Source: CAVVYA01 sp963752345 (GTDB lineage Bacteria; Pseudomonadota; Alphaproteobacteria; SMXQ01). Taken from it: a stretch of 64,000 nt of DNA. The DNA lies in NCBI GenBank assembly GCA_963752345.1, contig CAVVYA010000006.1:62001-126000 (forward strand). The letters run 5' to 3'. Each line of letters opens with the position of its first letter. The stretch's first letter is position 1. The translations under genes and the position numbers were made by a program. Of the stretch, positions 54,688 to 62,152 are shown one piece after another. The notes below the pieces were generated by a model. It had not been told where the DNA came from and made no database searches. It saw only the letters and a list, made by a program, of their open reading frames with translations.

Positions 54688-54703
54688 GAGTTGACGACAA
54701 CTC
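54688..54703. promoter_or_regulatory. Palindrome GAGTTG-ACGA-CAACTC
   Basis: Six-base arms with a four-base spacer, seven bases from the next palindrome. It may be a second operator half or a separate regulator site in the same control region. Confidence 0.4.
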
Positions 54704-54710
54704 GGCGATT

Positions 54711-54730
54711 TTCTAAAATGCGTATTAGAA
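54711..54730. promoter_or_regulatory. Operator-like palindrome shared with 59486
   Basis: TTCTAAAATGCGTATTAGAA: arms TTCTAA and TTAGAA. It matches the 59486 palindrome (ATCTAAAACGCGTTTTAGAT) at 16 of 20 positions, giving a common core TCTAAAAyGCGTwTTAGA. Its place between a permease (minus) and a binding protein (plus) fits co-regulation of transport and the catabolic operon. Confidence 0.65.
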
Positions 54731-54860
54731 ATCTCATCATGCTGAATGGGTTTCGGGCTGTCAAGAAAGGCCCGGGCCGGCTCGAGACATGAGACGCGCG
54801 GGAGGATGGCGGAAAACCTCCCGGCGCGATGACCCATAAAAAACCGCGGGGGAGGCGAGC

Positions 54861-55991
54861 ATGAAACGGGGATCGGTTCTATTCAGTCCGAGTGCGTGGT
54901 TGCCATTGGCCGTGGCCATCGCGCTGTTCGGCGCGTTGGGCGCTGCACCGGCGAACGCGCAGGATCGTCCGCCAGCCGACTGGAAGCAGCAGTGGGACGC
55001 CGCCGTGGCGGCCGCCAAGAAGGAACGCGAGTTGATCATCTCGGCGCCGTCGGGCCGCGTGTGGCGCGATGCGCTGATGGAATTCCAGAAAACCTATCCC
55101 GAGATCGAGCTCAAGCTCACCGCCGCCGCCTCGCGCGAATTCTGGCCGCGCGTGCTCAAGGAGCACGAGGTCGGCCAGTATCTTTGGGACCTGCGTGTCG
55201 GTGGGCCGGACAATCTGTCCTACAACATGAAGCAGCGCGGGCATCTCGATCCGGTGCGGCCGTTGCTGATCCTGCCGGACGTGGTCGACGACAATCTGTG
55301 GCATGGCGGCCTCGACGGTCTCTTCCTCGACCGCGACAAGCGCTATTACCTGGGCTTCGCGATGTATGAGCAGACCATCGCCCATTACAACAACAAGGTC
55401 ATCACCAAGCCGGGCGGCCTGAGCTTTCAGGATCTTCTCGATCCCCAATATGCGGGCAAGATGTCCATGTCCGATCCGCGCGGCGGCGCGTCGCTGACGG
55501 GTACGGCCGTGCTCTACAAACTGCTCGGCGAGGACTACCTGCGCAAGCTGGTGGAGCAGCAGAAGCCGGTCATCACCAAGGATGCGCGCCAGCAGATGCA
55601 GTGGCTGGCGTCGGGACGCTATCCCATCACCTTCGGCGTGCCGACGGCGGCCTTCGTCGAAATGGCCCAGCGCGGCGCCAGTGTGGCGGAATTCGTCAAT
55701 GTCGGCGGCGTGGTGTCGTGGGTGCAGGGCGTCGGCGGCATTCAATTGCCGAAGAATCCGCCGCACCCGAACGCGGTCAAGGTCTTCGTCAATTGGATAC
55801 TGACCGAGAAGGTCCAGACCGATCTGATGGACGCGGTCAAGCTCAACAGCCGGCGCAAGGGCGTGCCGCTCGGCGATCCCACCGTCGCCCTCGACCCGGC
55901 GAAGATCGACCAGTATGTCGGCTCGCAGACCGAGGAAATGCAGGATTTTCAGGACAAGGCGGCGGACCTTTTCCGCACGCTGATCCAATAG
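54861..55991 (+). CDS. ABC transporter substrate-binding protein (Fe3+-type), paralogue 3 of 3
   Basis: A 376-residue exported protein. GGGGGAGG precedes the ATG. The signal is MKRGSVLFSPSAWLPLAVAI and ends ANAQ. Mature motifs WKQQWDAAVAAAKKERELII, SREFWPRVLKEHEVGQYLWD, MSMSDPRGGASLTG, GIQLPKNPPHPNAVKVFVNW. It is closest to 34494 and 50384. It lies downstream of the palindromes and diverges from the permease on the minus strand, with which it likely forms an importer. Its end ADLFRTLIQ is the short family end, unlike paralogue 2. Confidence 0.88.
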   Translation: MKRGSVLFSPSAWLPLAVAIALFGALGAAPANAQDRPPADWKQQWDAAVAAAKKERELIISAPSGRVWRDALMEFQKTYPEIELKLTAAASREFWPRVLKEHEVGQYLWDLRVGGPDNLSYNMKQRGHLDPVRPLLILPDVVDDNLWHGGLDGLFLDRDKRYYLGFAMYEQTIAHYNNKVITKPGGLSFQDLLDPQYAGKMSMSDPRGGASLTGTAVLYKLLGEDYLRKLVEQQKPVITKDARQQMQWLASGRYPITFGVPTAAFVEMAQRGASVAEFVNVGGVVSWVQGVGGIQLPKNPPHPNAVKVFVNWILTEKVQTDLMDAVKLNSRRKGVPLGDPTVALDPAKIDQYVGSQTEEMQDFQDKAADLFRTLIQ

Positions 55992-56320
55992 CGAGCGTGT
56001 CTTCAGGTGAATTCGAGAAAGACAAAAATTCCGAAATCGAGGCTACCCGGCGGGGTATCGAGACGATAGCCTGCGCACGGCCTCGCCATGGCACGCGCCA
56101 TGACGGCGGGCGCGAGGGACATCGAAACCGCCAGGCGCGGCAGCAAGACGCCGGGTGAAAATGACAGGGAGCTTGGGTGGTGCTTGGACGAGTGAGTTCG
56201 CCTTTTTCTGCGCTTGACGGCACGGCTTTCACCGGCGCAACCGTTCGGCCGCGCCCGCGCCATATCGTGCATTTCGCCCCGCGTGCCGTTACCAACCGCG
56301 ATTGACCGAAGGAGACCGCA
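55992..56320. other. Intergenic region, no gene seen
   Basis: About 330 bases between the binding protein and the LigB-like gene. No convincing reading frame, terminator or palindrome was found. The ribosome site AAGGAGA precedes 56321. Confidence 0.4.
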
Positions 56321-57232
56321 ATGGCTGAGATCGTCGGCTGTGTCGCCATGTCGCATGGACCGCAGCTCCTGACACCGCCCGACAAATGGCCGCAGCTCCC
56401 GACGCGCGTCAAGGGCCCGTTTCATCCCAAGGCGGACATCGCCGCGGATCTTACGCCGGACGCCATGCGGGCTCACGCCGATCGCTGCAACGCGGCGATC
56501 GGAAAGCTGGGCGACAAGCTCCGCGCATGGAATCCCGACGCGCTGGTGGTGATCGGCGACGATCAGGAAGAAAACATCCTGGCCGACAACACGCCGCCCT
56601 TCACCATCTTCATGGGCAAGGAAGCGGACGCCACGCTGCACTACACCTATTTCGGCAACAAGGAAGAAACCCAGATCACCCGCTACCAGGTCGATGCGCC
56701 GCTCGCCGAATCGCTGCTGCTCGGCCTGATGGACGAGGAATTCGATCCGTCCTGGTCGCGCGAGACGCGCTATCACGGCGGGCTCGGTCATGCGTTCGGC
56801 CGCGCGCTCAAGCTGCTGCTGCCGGATTGCCGCATTCCGATCATCCCGGTGATGGTCAACACCTATTATCCGCCGGCGCCGTCGGCCAAGCGCTGCTTCG
56901 ATTTCGGCGCCGCCATGGGCCGCGTGCTGGCGCGCCAGGCGGGTGGCAAACGCGTCGCCATCGTCGGTTCGGGCGGGCTGAGCCACACCAAGATCGACGA
57001 GGGGCTCGACCGGAAGATCATCAAAGCCATCGAGGGCAACGACGGCAAATACCTGTCGTCGCTGCCGTCGGACGTGCTCGTCACCGGCACCTCGGAAATC
57101 CGCAACTGGATCGTGGTGGCGGGCGCCGCGGGCGCTTCCGGCAAGATGGTCGACTACGTGCCGTGCTACCGCAACGAGCAGGGCGTCGGCTGCGCCATGG
57201 GCTTCGCCGTGTGGGAACGCGCGGCGGCCTGA
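56321..57232 (+). CDS. LigB-type class III extradiol ring-cleavage dioxygenase
   Basis: A 303-residue single-chain enzyme. N-terminal VGCVAMSHGPQL carries the first iron-ligand histidine (H12). The centre has LVVIGDDQEENIL and RIPIIPVMVNTYYPP, and the C-terminal half GGKRVAIVGSGGLSHTKIDE holds another conserved histidine. This matches the LigB/PcpA/DesZ fold of catecholic meta-cleavage, which needs a free diol. It would cleave a protocatechuate-like diol. No LigA-type small subunit is seen. The LigJ-like gene follows 61 bases downstream. Confidence 0.85.
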   Translation: MAEIVGCVAMSHGPQLLTPPDKWPQLPTRVKGPFHPKADIAADLTPDAMRAHADRCNAAIGKLGDKLRAWNPDALVVIGDDQEENILADNTPPFTIFMGKEADATLHYTYFGNKEETQITRYQVDAPLAESLLLGLMDEEFDPSWSRETRYHGGLGHAFGRALKLLLPDCRIPIIPVMVNTYYPPAPSAKRCFDFGAAMGRVLARQAGGKRVAIVGSGGLSHTKIDEGLDRKIIKAIEGNDGKYLSSLPSDVLVTGTSEIRNWIVVAGAAGASGKMVDYVPCYRNEQGVGCAMGFAVWERAAA

Positions 57233-57293
57233 ATCGGGGATTGCGCGGCGGCAGGGGGCCGTCCGCGCCAAGGACAACAACGGGAGAACGGCT

Positions 57294-58295
57294 TTGATCA
57301 TCGATATCCACGCCCATTTCACGGCGCCTGACGAACTCTTCGCCTACAAGGCCAATCTCCTGGCGAGCCGCGGCGCCGGCCGCGGCGGCCTCAAGCTGAG
57401 CGACGAAAAGATCCTGGCCGCGCTGAACAAGCCGGTGCATGGCGGCGCGTCGCACCTGCAACAGCTCAAGGAAGTCGGCACGGACCTGCAGATCGTCTCG
57501 CCGCGGCCCTACCAGTTGATGCACTCGGAAAAGCCGGAAAAGGTGGTGCGCTACTTCACGGAAGCCTGCAACGACCTCACGGCGCGGCAATGCCAGTTGT
57601 TTCCCGAAACCTTCGTCGGCATGGCCTGCCTGCCGCAGAACATGGGCGTCAGCCCGGCGAACTGCGTCGAGGAGCTCGAGCGCTGCGTCAAGGAACTCGG
57701 CATGGTCGGTTGCCTGCTCAATCCCGATCCGCACGAGAACCTGCCGCCGGAACCGCCGGGCCTCGGCGACGAACACTGGTATCCGCTCTACGAAAAGCTC
57801 GTCGAGCTCGACGTCCCGGCGCTGGTCCACGGCGCGGGCTGCCGCGCCAACCGCCATTCCTACACGCTGAATTTCATCCTGGAGGAGAGCATCGCCATCC
57901 TCAATCTGCTCGAATCCAACGTGTTCCAGGATTTCCCCAAGCTCAAGCTGATCATCTGCCACGGCGGCGGCGCGATTCCCTATCAGATCGGACGCTTCCT
58001 CGCCGGCAAGACCAAGCGCTCGAGCATGTCGTTCGAAGAAAGCCTGCGGCAGCTCTATTTCGATACCGCGCTCTATACGCAGGACGCGCTCGAAATGCTG
58101 TTCCGCTGGGCGACGCCGGACCGCTGCATGTTCGGCACCGAACGGCCTGGCGCCGGCACCGCCAAGGATCCGAAGACCGGCAAGTGGATGGACGATACGG
58201 CGCCGTTGATCAACAGCATCGCCTCGCTCACCGCCAAGGATAAGAAGAACATCTTCGAGGACAACGCGCGCCGCGTGTTCAACCTGAAGGTTTGA
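57294..58295 (+). CDS. LigJ-like amidohydrolase (4-oxalomesaconate hydratase-type)
   Basis: A 333-residue TIM-barrel protein starting at TTG (GGGAG eight bases upstream). Motifs MIIDIHAHFTAPDELF (HxH), HWYPLYEKLVELDVPALVHG, LKLIICHGGGAIPYQIGRF, MFGTERPGAGTAKDPKTGKW and FEDNARRVF. The segments around GGGAIPYQ and the closing KNIFEDNARRVF resemble 4-oxalomesaconate hydratase LigJ of the protocatechuate 4,5-cleavage pathway. The neighbouring LigB-type gene fits that pathway. Family membership is secure; the exact reaction is an inference. Confidence 0.78.
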   Translation: MIIDIHAHFTAPDELFAYKANLLASRGAGRGGLKLSDEKILAALNKPVHGGASHLQQLKEVGTDLQIVSPRPYQLMHSEKPEKVVRYFTEACNDLTARQCQLFPETFVGMACLPQNMGVSPANCVEELERCVKELGMVGCLLNPDPHENLPPEPPGLGDEHWYPLYEKLVELDVPALVHGAGCRANRHSYTLNFILEESIAILNLLESNVFQDFPKLKLIICHGGGAIPYQIGRFLAGKTKRSSMSFEESLRQLYFDTALYTQDALEMLFRWATPDRCMFGTERPGAGTAKDPKTGKWMDDTAPLINSIASLTAKDKKNIFEDNARRVFNLKV

Positions 58296-58338
58296 TGGCT
58301 TAAGCGAGTGTAACCAGGCTGATCGAGGATTTTATCTG

Positions 58339-59430
58339 ATGGATAAGCGGATTTTGAGGCTGGACCATATCGTCAAGAGCTTCGGGTCGTTCCGGGCTGT
58401 CGACGATCTCTGCCTTGATATCGGCCAGGGTGAGATTTTCGCCTTGCTCGGCCCGAGCGGCTGCGGCAAGTCGACCACCCTGCGTCAGATCGCCGGCCTC
58501 GATCAGCCGGACTCGGGCGAGATCCTGCTGCACGAGCGGCCGCTGTTCTCGTCCACCGCGAACGTCTTCGTGCCGGCCCAGAAACGCAACATGGGCATGG
58601 TGTTCCAGTCCTATGCCATCTGGCCGCACCTGACGGTGTTCGAGACCGTCGCTTACCCGCTACAGGTGCGCAATCAGTCCCAGGCCCAGATCCGCGAGGC
58701 GGTCACCGCGATCATCAAGCTCGTCGGCCTCGAAGGCGTCGAAAATCGTCCGGCACCGATGCTGAGCGGCGGCCAGCAGCAGCGCGTGGCGCTCGCCCGC
58801 GCGCTGGTCTACAAGCCCGACGTGCTGCTGCTCGACGAGCCGTTCAGCAACCTCGACAAGCAGCTGCGCGAACAGATGCGCGGCGAGCTCAAGCTGCTGC
58901 AGCGCCGCGTCGGCGTCACGGTCATCCTGGTCACCCACGATCAGGAGGAGGCGCTCAGCCTGTCGGACCGCATCGCGGTGATGAATGCGGGCAAGGTGGA
59001 GCAGGTCGGCACGCCGCTCGATCTCTACGAGAATCCCGCGACGCCGTTCGTGCGCGACTTCATCGGCCATACCACGCGGATTTCGGCGAAGGTTTCGAAG
59101 ATTCTCGATGGCGCGGCGGAGATCAGCATCGGTGACGCGGCGGTGTTGCTGCGCAGCGCCTCGCCCGCCTCGCTCGATCATGTCGGCCGGCCCGTCCTGG
59201 CCTGCATCCGGCCCGAGCATATCCGCGTCGGCTCGGCGGCATCCGGGCGCGACAATGTGGTCGAGGGCACGGTCGAAACCCTGCTGTTCCTCGGCGATCG
59301 TTACGAGTGCTGGCTGCGCATCGGCAACGAGACGGTGGTGGCCTATGCGGCGCGCCGCGAGCGCCTGGCGGAAGGCCAGCGCGTGCCGGTGCAATTTCCG
59401 CGCGAGGACCTGTCGCTCTGGCCCAACTGA
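58339..59430 (+). CDS. ABC transporter ATP-binding protein (iron/spermidine-type)
   Basis: A 363-residue ATPase. Walker A GPSGCGKSTTLRQIAGL, Q-loop VFQSYAIWPHLT, signature MLSGGQQQRVALARAL, Walker B LLLDEPFSNLD, and H-loop ILVTHDQEEAL. The C-terminal TOBE-like domain begins near residue 240 and ends near LWPN. It is the only ABC ATPase in the window, while two fused permeases and five ABC binding proteins exist, so it may serve more than one importer. It sits between the LigJ-like gene and the last Rieske operon. Confidence 0.94.
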   Translation: MDKRILRLDHIVKSFGSFRAVDDLCLDIGQGEIFALLGPSGCGKSTTLRQIAGLDQPDSGEILLHERPLFSSTANVFVPAQKRNMGMVFQSYAIWPHLTVFETVAYPLQVRNQSQAQIREAVTAIIKLVGLEGVENRPAPMLSGGQQQRVALARALVYKPDVLLLDEPFSNLDKQLREQMRGELKLLQRRVGVTVILVTHDQEEALSLSDRIAVMNAGKVEQVGTPLDLYENPATPFVRDFIGHTTRISAKVSKILDGAAEISIGDAAVLLRSASPASLDHVGRPVLACIRPEHIRVGSAASGRDNVVEGTVETLLFLGDRYECWLRIGNETVVAYAARRERLAEGQRVPVQFPREDLSLWPN

Positions 59431-59485
59431 CGGCCGGCGTTGGACTGACAGGCGACCTGGGCGAGGACGGCACAGTTACAGAGTG

Positions 59486-59507
59486 AATCTAAAACGCGTT
59501 TTAGATT
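59486..59507. promoter_or_regulatory. Perfect palindrome upstream of Rieske operon
   Basis: A 22-base perfect palindrome. Its core ATCTAAAACGCGTTTTAGAT (59487-59506) shares 16 of 20 positions with the site at 54711. It lies 36 bases before the ATG of the Rieske oxygenase 3 gene, between the ABC ATPase stop and that start, where a repressor would block transcription. Confidence 0.7.
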
Positions 59508-59543
59508 TTTGGGTGAGGCCCCACTGTTGTTACGAGGTGAGAC

Positions 59544-60827
59544 ATGACGACTGCGCAAGAAAACAAGCTCCTGACGGAGACCGGTCCCGGCACGCCGGGC
59601 GGCAAGCTGATGCGCCGCTACTGGCAGCCGATCGCGCGGAGCGGCGACGTGCCCGAAGGCGGCGCGCCGTTGCCGATCCGCATCCTGAGCGAGGATCTCG
59701 TGCTGTTCCGCGACGAGCAGGGCCGCGTCGGCCTGCTCGGCAAGCATTGCGCCCACCGTTGCGCCGACATCAGCTACGGCCGCATCGAGGACGGTGGCCT
59801 GCGCTGCCTCTATCACGGCTGGCTCTATGACGTCACCGGCAAGTGCCTGGAGACGCCGGCCGAGCCGGAGGGCAGCCGGCTGAAGGACGACGTGAAGATG
59901 AAGGCCTACCCGTGCCATGAGACCTCGGGGCTGATCTTCACCTATATGGGCGAGGGCGCGGCGCCGGTATTCCCGGATTACGAATTCCTCAAGCAGCCTG
60001 CGCTCCACCGCAACGTCAGCAAATACATCGTCGAATCCAATTGGCTGCAGGCGGTGGAAGGCGACATCGATCCGTCGCACCTGTCTTACCTGCACCGGCC
60101 TGCGAGCCAGGTCGACCGGCGCCAGGTGCCGGGCAGCGACAAGTCGGCCGACCAGCACTACAAGGGCGACCAGCGGCCGGCCATCGAATGGGAGCCGACA
60201 CATTTCGGTATCCGCATCTATTCGGTGCGCAAAGCGGGCGAGGACAAGAAATACGTGCGCATCACCAACTTCCTGATGCCCAACAAGTCGGCCATCGTCG
60301 GCAACGAGGGGCGCATCGGCGAGGGCTACTCGGTGAACTGGCATGTGCCGATCGACGACACCACCCACCTGCGGTTCGATATCGGCTTCAACCGCAACAA
60401 GCCGCTCAACAAAGAAGCGCATATGAAGAAGATGATGGAGGAGGTCACACCCGACGGCCACCTCGTGCGCAACCAGCGCAACCGTTATCTGCAGAACCGC
60501 GACGAGATGCAGACCAAGACCTTCACCGGCATGGGCGGCTTCTTCATCGCCCACGATTCTTTCGCGGTCGAGACCCAGGGTGCGGTTCACGACCGGACGC
60601 GGGAATATCTCGGCACCACGGACGTCATCATCATCCAGGCACGGCGGCAGCTTCTCGAAGCGATGGAGGCGATCGAGCGGGGCGAGCGGCCGTTGCACGA
60701 GATCCGCACCGCGGGCGAAAACGACATGTCGGACCTCGTGGTCGTATCGGAGGTGGTGCCCAACCACGTCGATCATCACCAGCTCTGGAAACAGAAGCGG
60801 CAACGCGGGCCAGCGGCGGCCGAGTAA
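59544..60827 (+). CDS. Rieske non-heme iron oxygenase alpha subunit (phthalate 4,5-dioxygenase-like) 3
   Basis: A 427-residue oxygenase, longer than the other two. Start motif QENKLLTETGPGTPGGKLM, RRYWQPIARSGDVPEGG, typical of Pht3. Rieske ligands C69, H71, C88, H91 (CAH-16-CLYHGW). Iron site D176-H179-H184 (DIDPSHLSYLHRP). A central insert (SKYIVESNWLQAVEG onward) and a longer C-terminus (PLHEIRTAGENDMSDLVVVS) set it apart. GAGGTGAG precedes the ATG and the palindrome lies 36 bases upstream. It starts the operon with a dehydrogenase and UbiD. Confidence 0.92.
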   Translation: MTTAQENKLLTETGPGTPGGKLMRRYWQPIARSGDVPEGGAPLPIRILSEDLVLFRDEQGRVGLLGKHCAHRCADISYGRIEDGGLRCLYHGWLYDVTGKCLETPAEPEGSRLKDDVKMKAYPCHETSGLIFTYMGEGAAPVFPDYEFLKQPALHRNVSKYIVESNWLQAVEGDIDPSHLSYLHRPASQVDRRQVPGSDKSADQHYKGDQRPAIEWEPTHFGIRIYSVRKAGEDKKYVRITNFLMPNKSAIVGNEGRIGEGYSVNWHVPIDDTTHLRFDIGFNRNKPLNKEAHMKKMMEEVTPDGHLVRNQRNRYLQNRDEMQTKTFTGMGGFFIAHDSFAVETQGAVHDRTREYLGTTDVIIIQARRQLLEAMEAIERGERPLHEIRTAGENDMSDLVVVSEVVPNHVDHHQLWKQKRQRGPAAAE

Positions 60828-60855
60828 GCAGCATCACAGGGGGCGGGCGTCGCAT

Positions 60856-62073
60856 ATGGCACAGAAGAAAAAACTCCGCTTGGGATTCATCGGTCTCGGC
60901 CAGGCCACGTCCCATGTCATCGGCGAGCTGCGTCATGCGCCCGACCTGCCGTGGGAGATCGCGGCGGCGGCCGATCCGCGCGCGCACGCCACCGCGGCCT
61001 TCCAGCAGGAATTCGGCGGCCAGGTCTACGCCGACGCGGAAGCATTGTGCCGCGAATCCGATGTCGACGTGGTCTATATCGCGACGCCGCCCTGGATGCA
61101 TCTCGAGCACACGCTGGCGGCCGCGAAATACGGCAAGCATGTTATCGTCGAAAAACCCATGGCGCTGTCGCTGGCCGATTGCCGCACCATGGTCGAGGCC
61201 GCCGAAAAGGCCGGCATCAAGTTGATGGCGGGCCATACCCACAGCTTCGACGCGCCGATCCGCAAGATCTACGAGCTGGTTTCGAGTGGACAGTGCGGCC
61301 CGCTGCGCATGATCAACAGCTGGAACTTCAACGAATTCATGCACCGACCCAGGCTGCTGTCGGAACTCGAGGCCAATCACGGTCCGGTGCTCAACCAGGG
61401 CCCCCATCAGGTCGATGTGGTGCGCCAGATCGGCGGCGGACTCGTCAAAAGCGTGCGGGCCACGACGATCCCGGACGGCGTGACCGGCGTCGAGGGCGGT
61501 TACACCGTCTATCTGCAATTCGAGAACGGCGTGCCGGCCACTCTGGTCTATGACGGGCGCAGCCTGTTCGACACCGCCGAACTGTTCTGGTGGTCCGGCG
61601 AGGGTGGCCAGGCACGCGATCCGGGGTTGAACGCGCGCCGCCGCGCCGCTTACCTGGAATTGGCGAAACTGCCCAAGGCGGAGCGTCAGAAGCGGCTCGA
61701 TGCCGACAAGGAGAAGGGCCGCTATGGCGCGGCCGCGAGCGGCCCCGGCAGCAAGCCCTATGGCGACGAGGTGGCGCGCGTTCAGCCGTTCTTCGGCCTG
61801 ATCGTGGTGAGCTGCGAGGATGCCACCATCCGGCAATCGCCCCAGGGCTTGCTGGTCTACGGCAACAAGGGCAAGGAAGAGCTGACCATCGGCCACGACC
61901 TGCGCGGCCGGCTCGCCGAGCTCAACGAGATGTATGAGGGGATCGTCGATGGCCGCCGCGTGTTCCACGACGGCGCCTGGGGTACCGCGACATTGGAGGT
62001 CTGCTTCGCTATTCTGGAGTCGGCGAAGACAGGCCAGGAAATCGCGATGCACCATCAGGTCGCGACCGAATGA
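60856..62073 (+). CDS. Gfo/Idh/MocA oxidoreductase (phthalate 4,5-cis-dihydrodiol dehydrogenase-like)
   Basis: A 405-residue intact dehydrogenase. Nucleotide motif RLGFIGLGQATSHVIGEL, VIVEKPMALSLADCRTMVEA, substrate-domain segments HTHSFDAPIRKIYELV, NFNEFMHRPRLLSELEANHG and QGPHQVDVVRQIGGG. These match Pht4-type dehydrogenases that rearomatise cis-dihydrodiols. It is a paralogue of 36728. The oxygenase gene upstream is 28 bases away, as expected for consecutive steps. The first residues carry a basic stretch MAQKKKLR and no signal, so it is cytoplasmic. Confidence 0.87.
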   Translation: MAQKKKLRLGFIGLGQATSHVIGELRHAPDLPWEIAAAADPRAHATAAFQQEFGGQVYADAEALCRESDVDVVYIATPPWMHLEHTLAAAKYGKHVIVEKPMALSLADCRTMVEAAEKAGIKLMAGHTHSFDAPIRKIYELVSSGQCGPLRMINSWNFNEFMHRPRLLSELEANHGPVLNQGPHQVDVVRQIGGGLVKSVRATTIPDGVTGVEGGYTVYLQFENGVPATLVYDGRSLFDTAELFWWSGEGGQARDPGLNARRRAAYLELAKLPKAERQKRLDADKEKGRYGAAASGPGSKPYGDEVARVQPFFGLIVVSCEDATIRQSPQGLLVYGNKGKEELTIGHDLRGRLAELNEMYEGIVDGRRVFHDGAWGTATLEVCFAILESAKTGQEIAMHHQVATE

Positions 62074-62152
62074 ACTGAGCATCAAGGCTTCATAGCGAGC
62101 GGACGCAGCACGAGACAATAATCGCGCCGCTCTTTGCCGAAAGGGAGAGACG

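Larger units (their letters stand above)
54374..54860. other. Divergent intergenic region between permease and binding protein
   Basis: About 490 bases with no gene. Two palindromes lie here (54688-54703 and 54711-54730), in the AT-richer stretch from 54660 to 54750. The left part is GC-rich and unremarkable. Confidence 0.6.
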
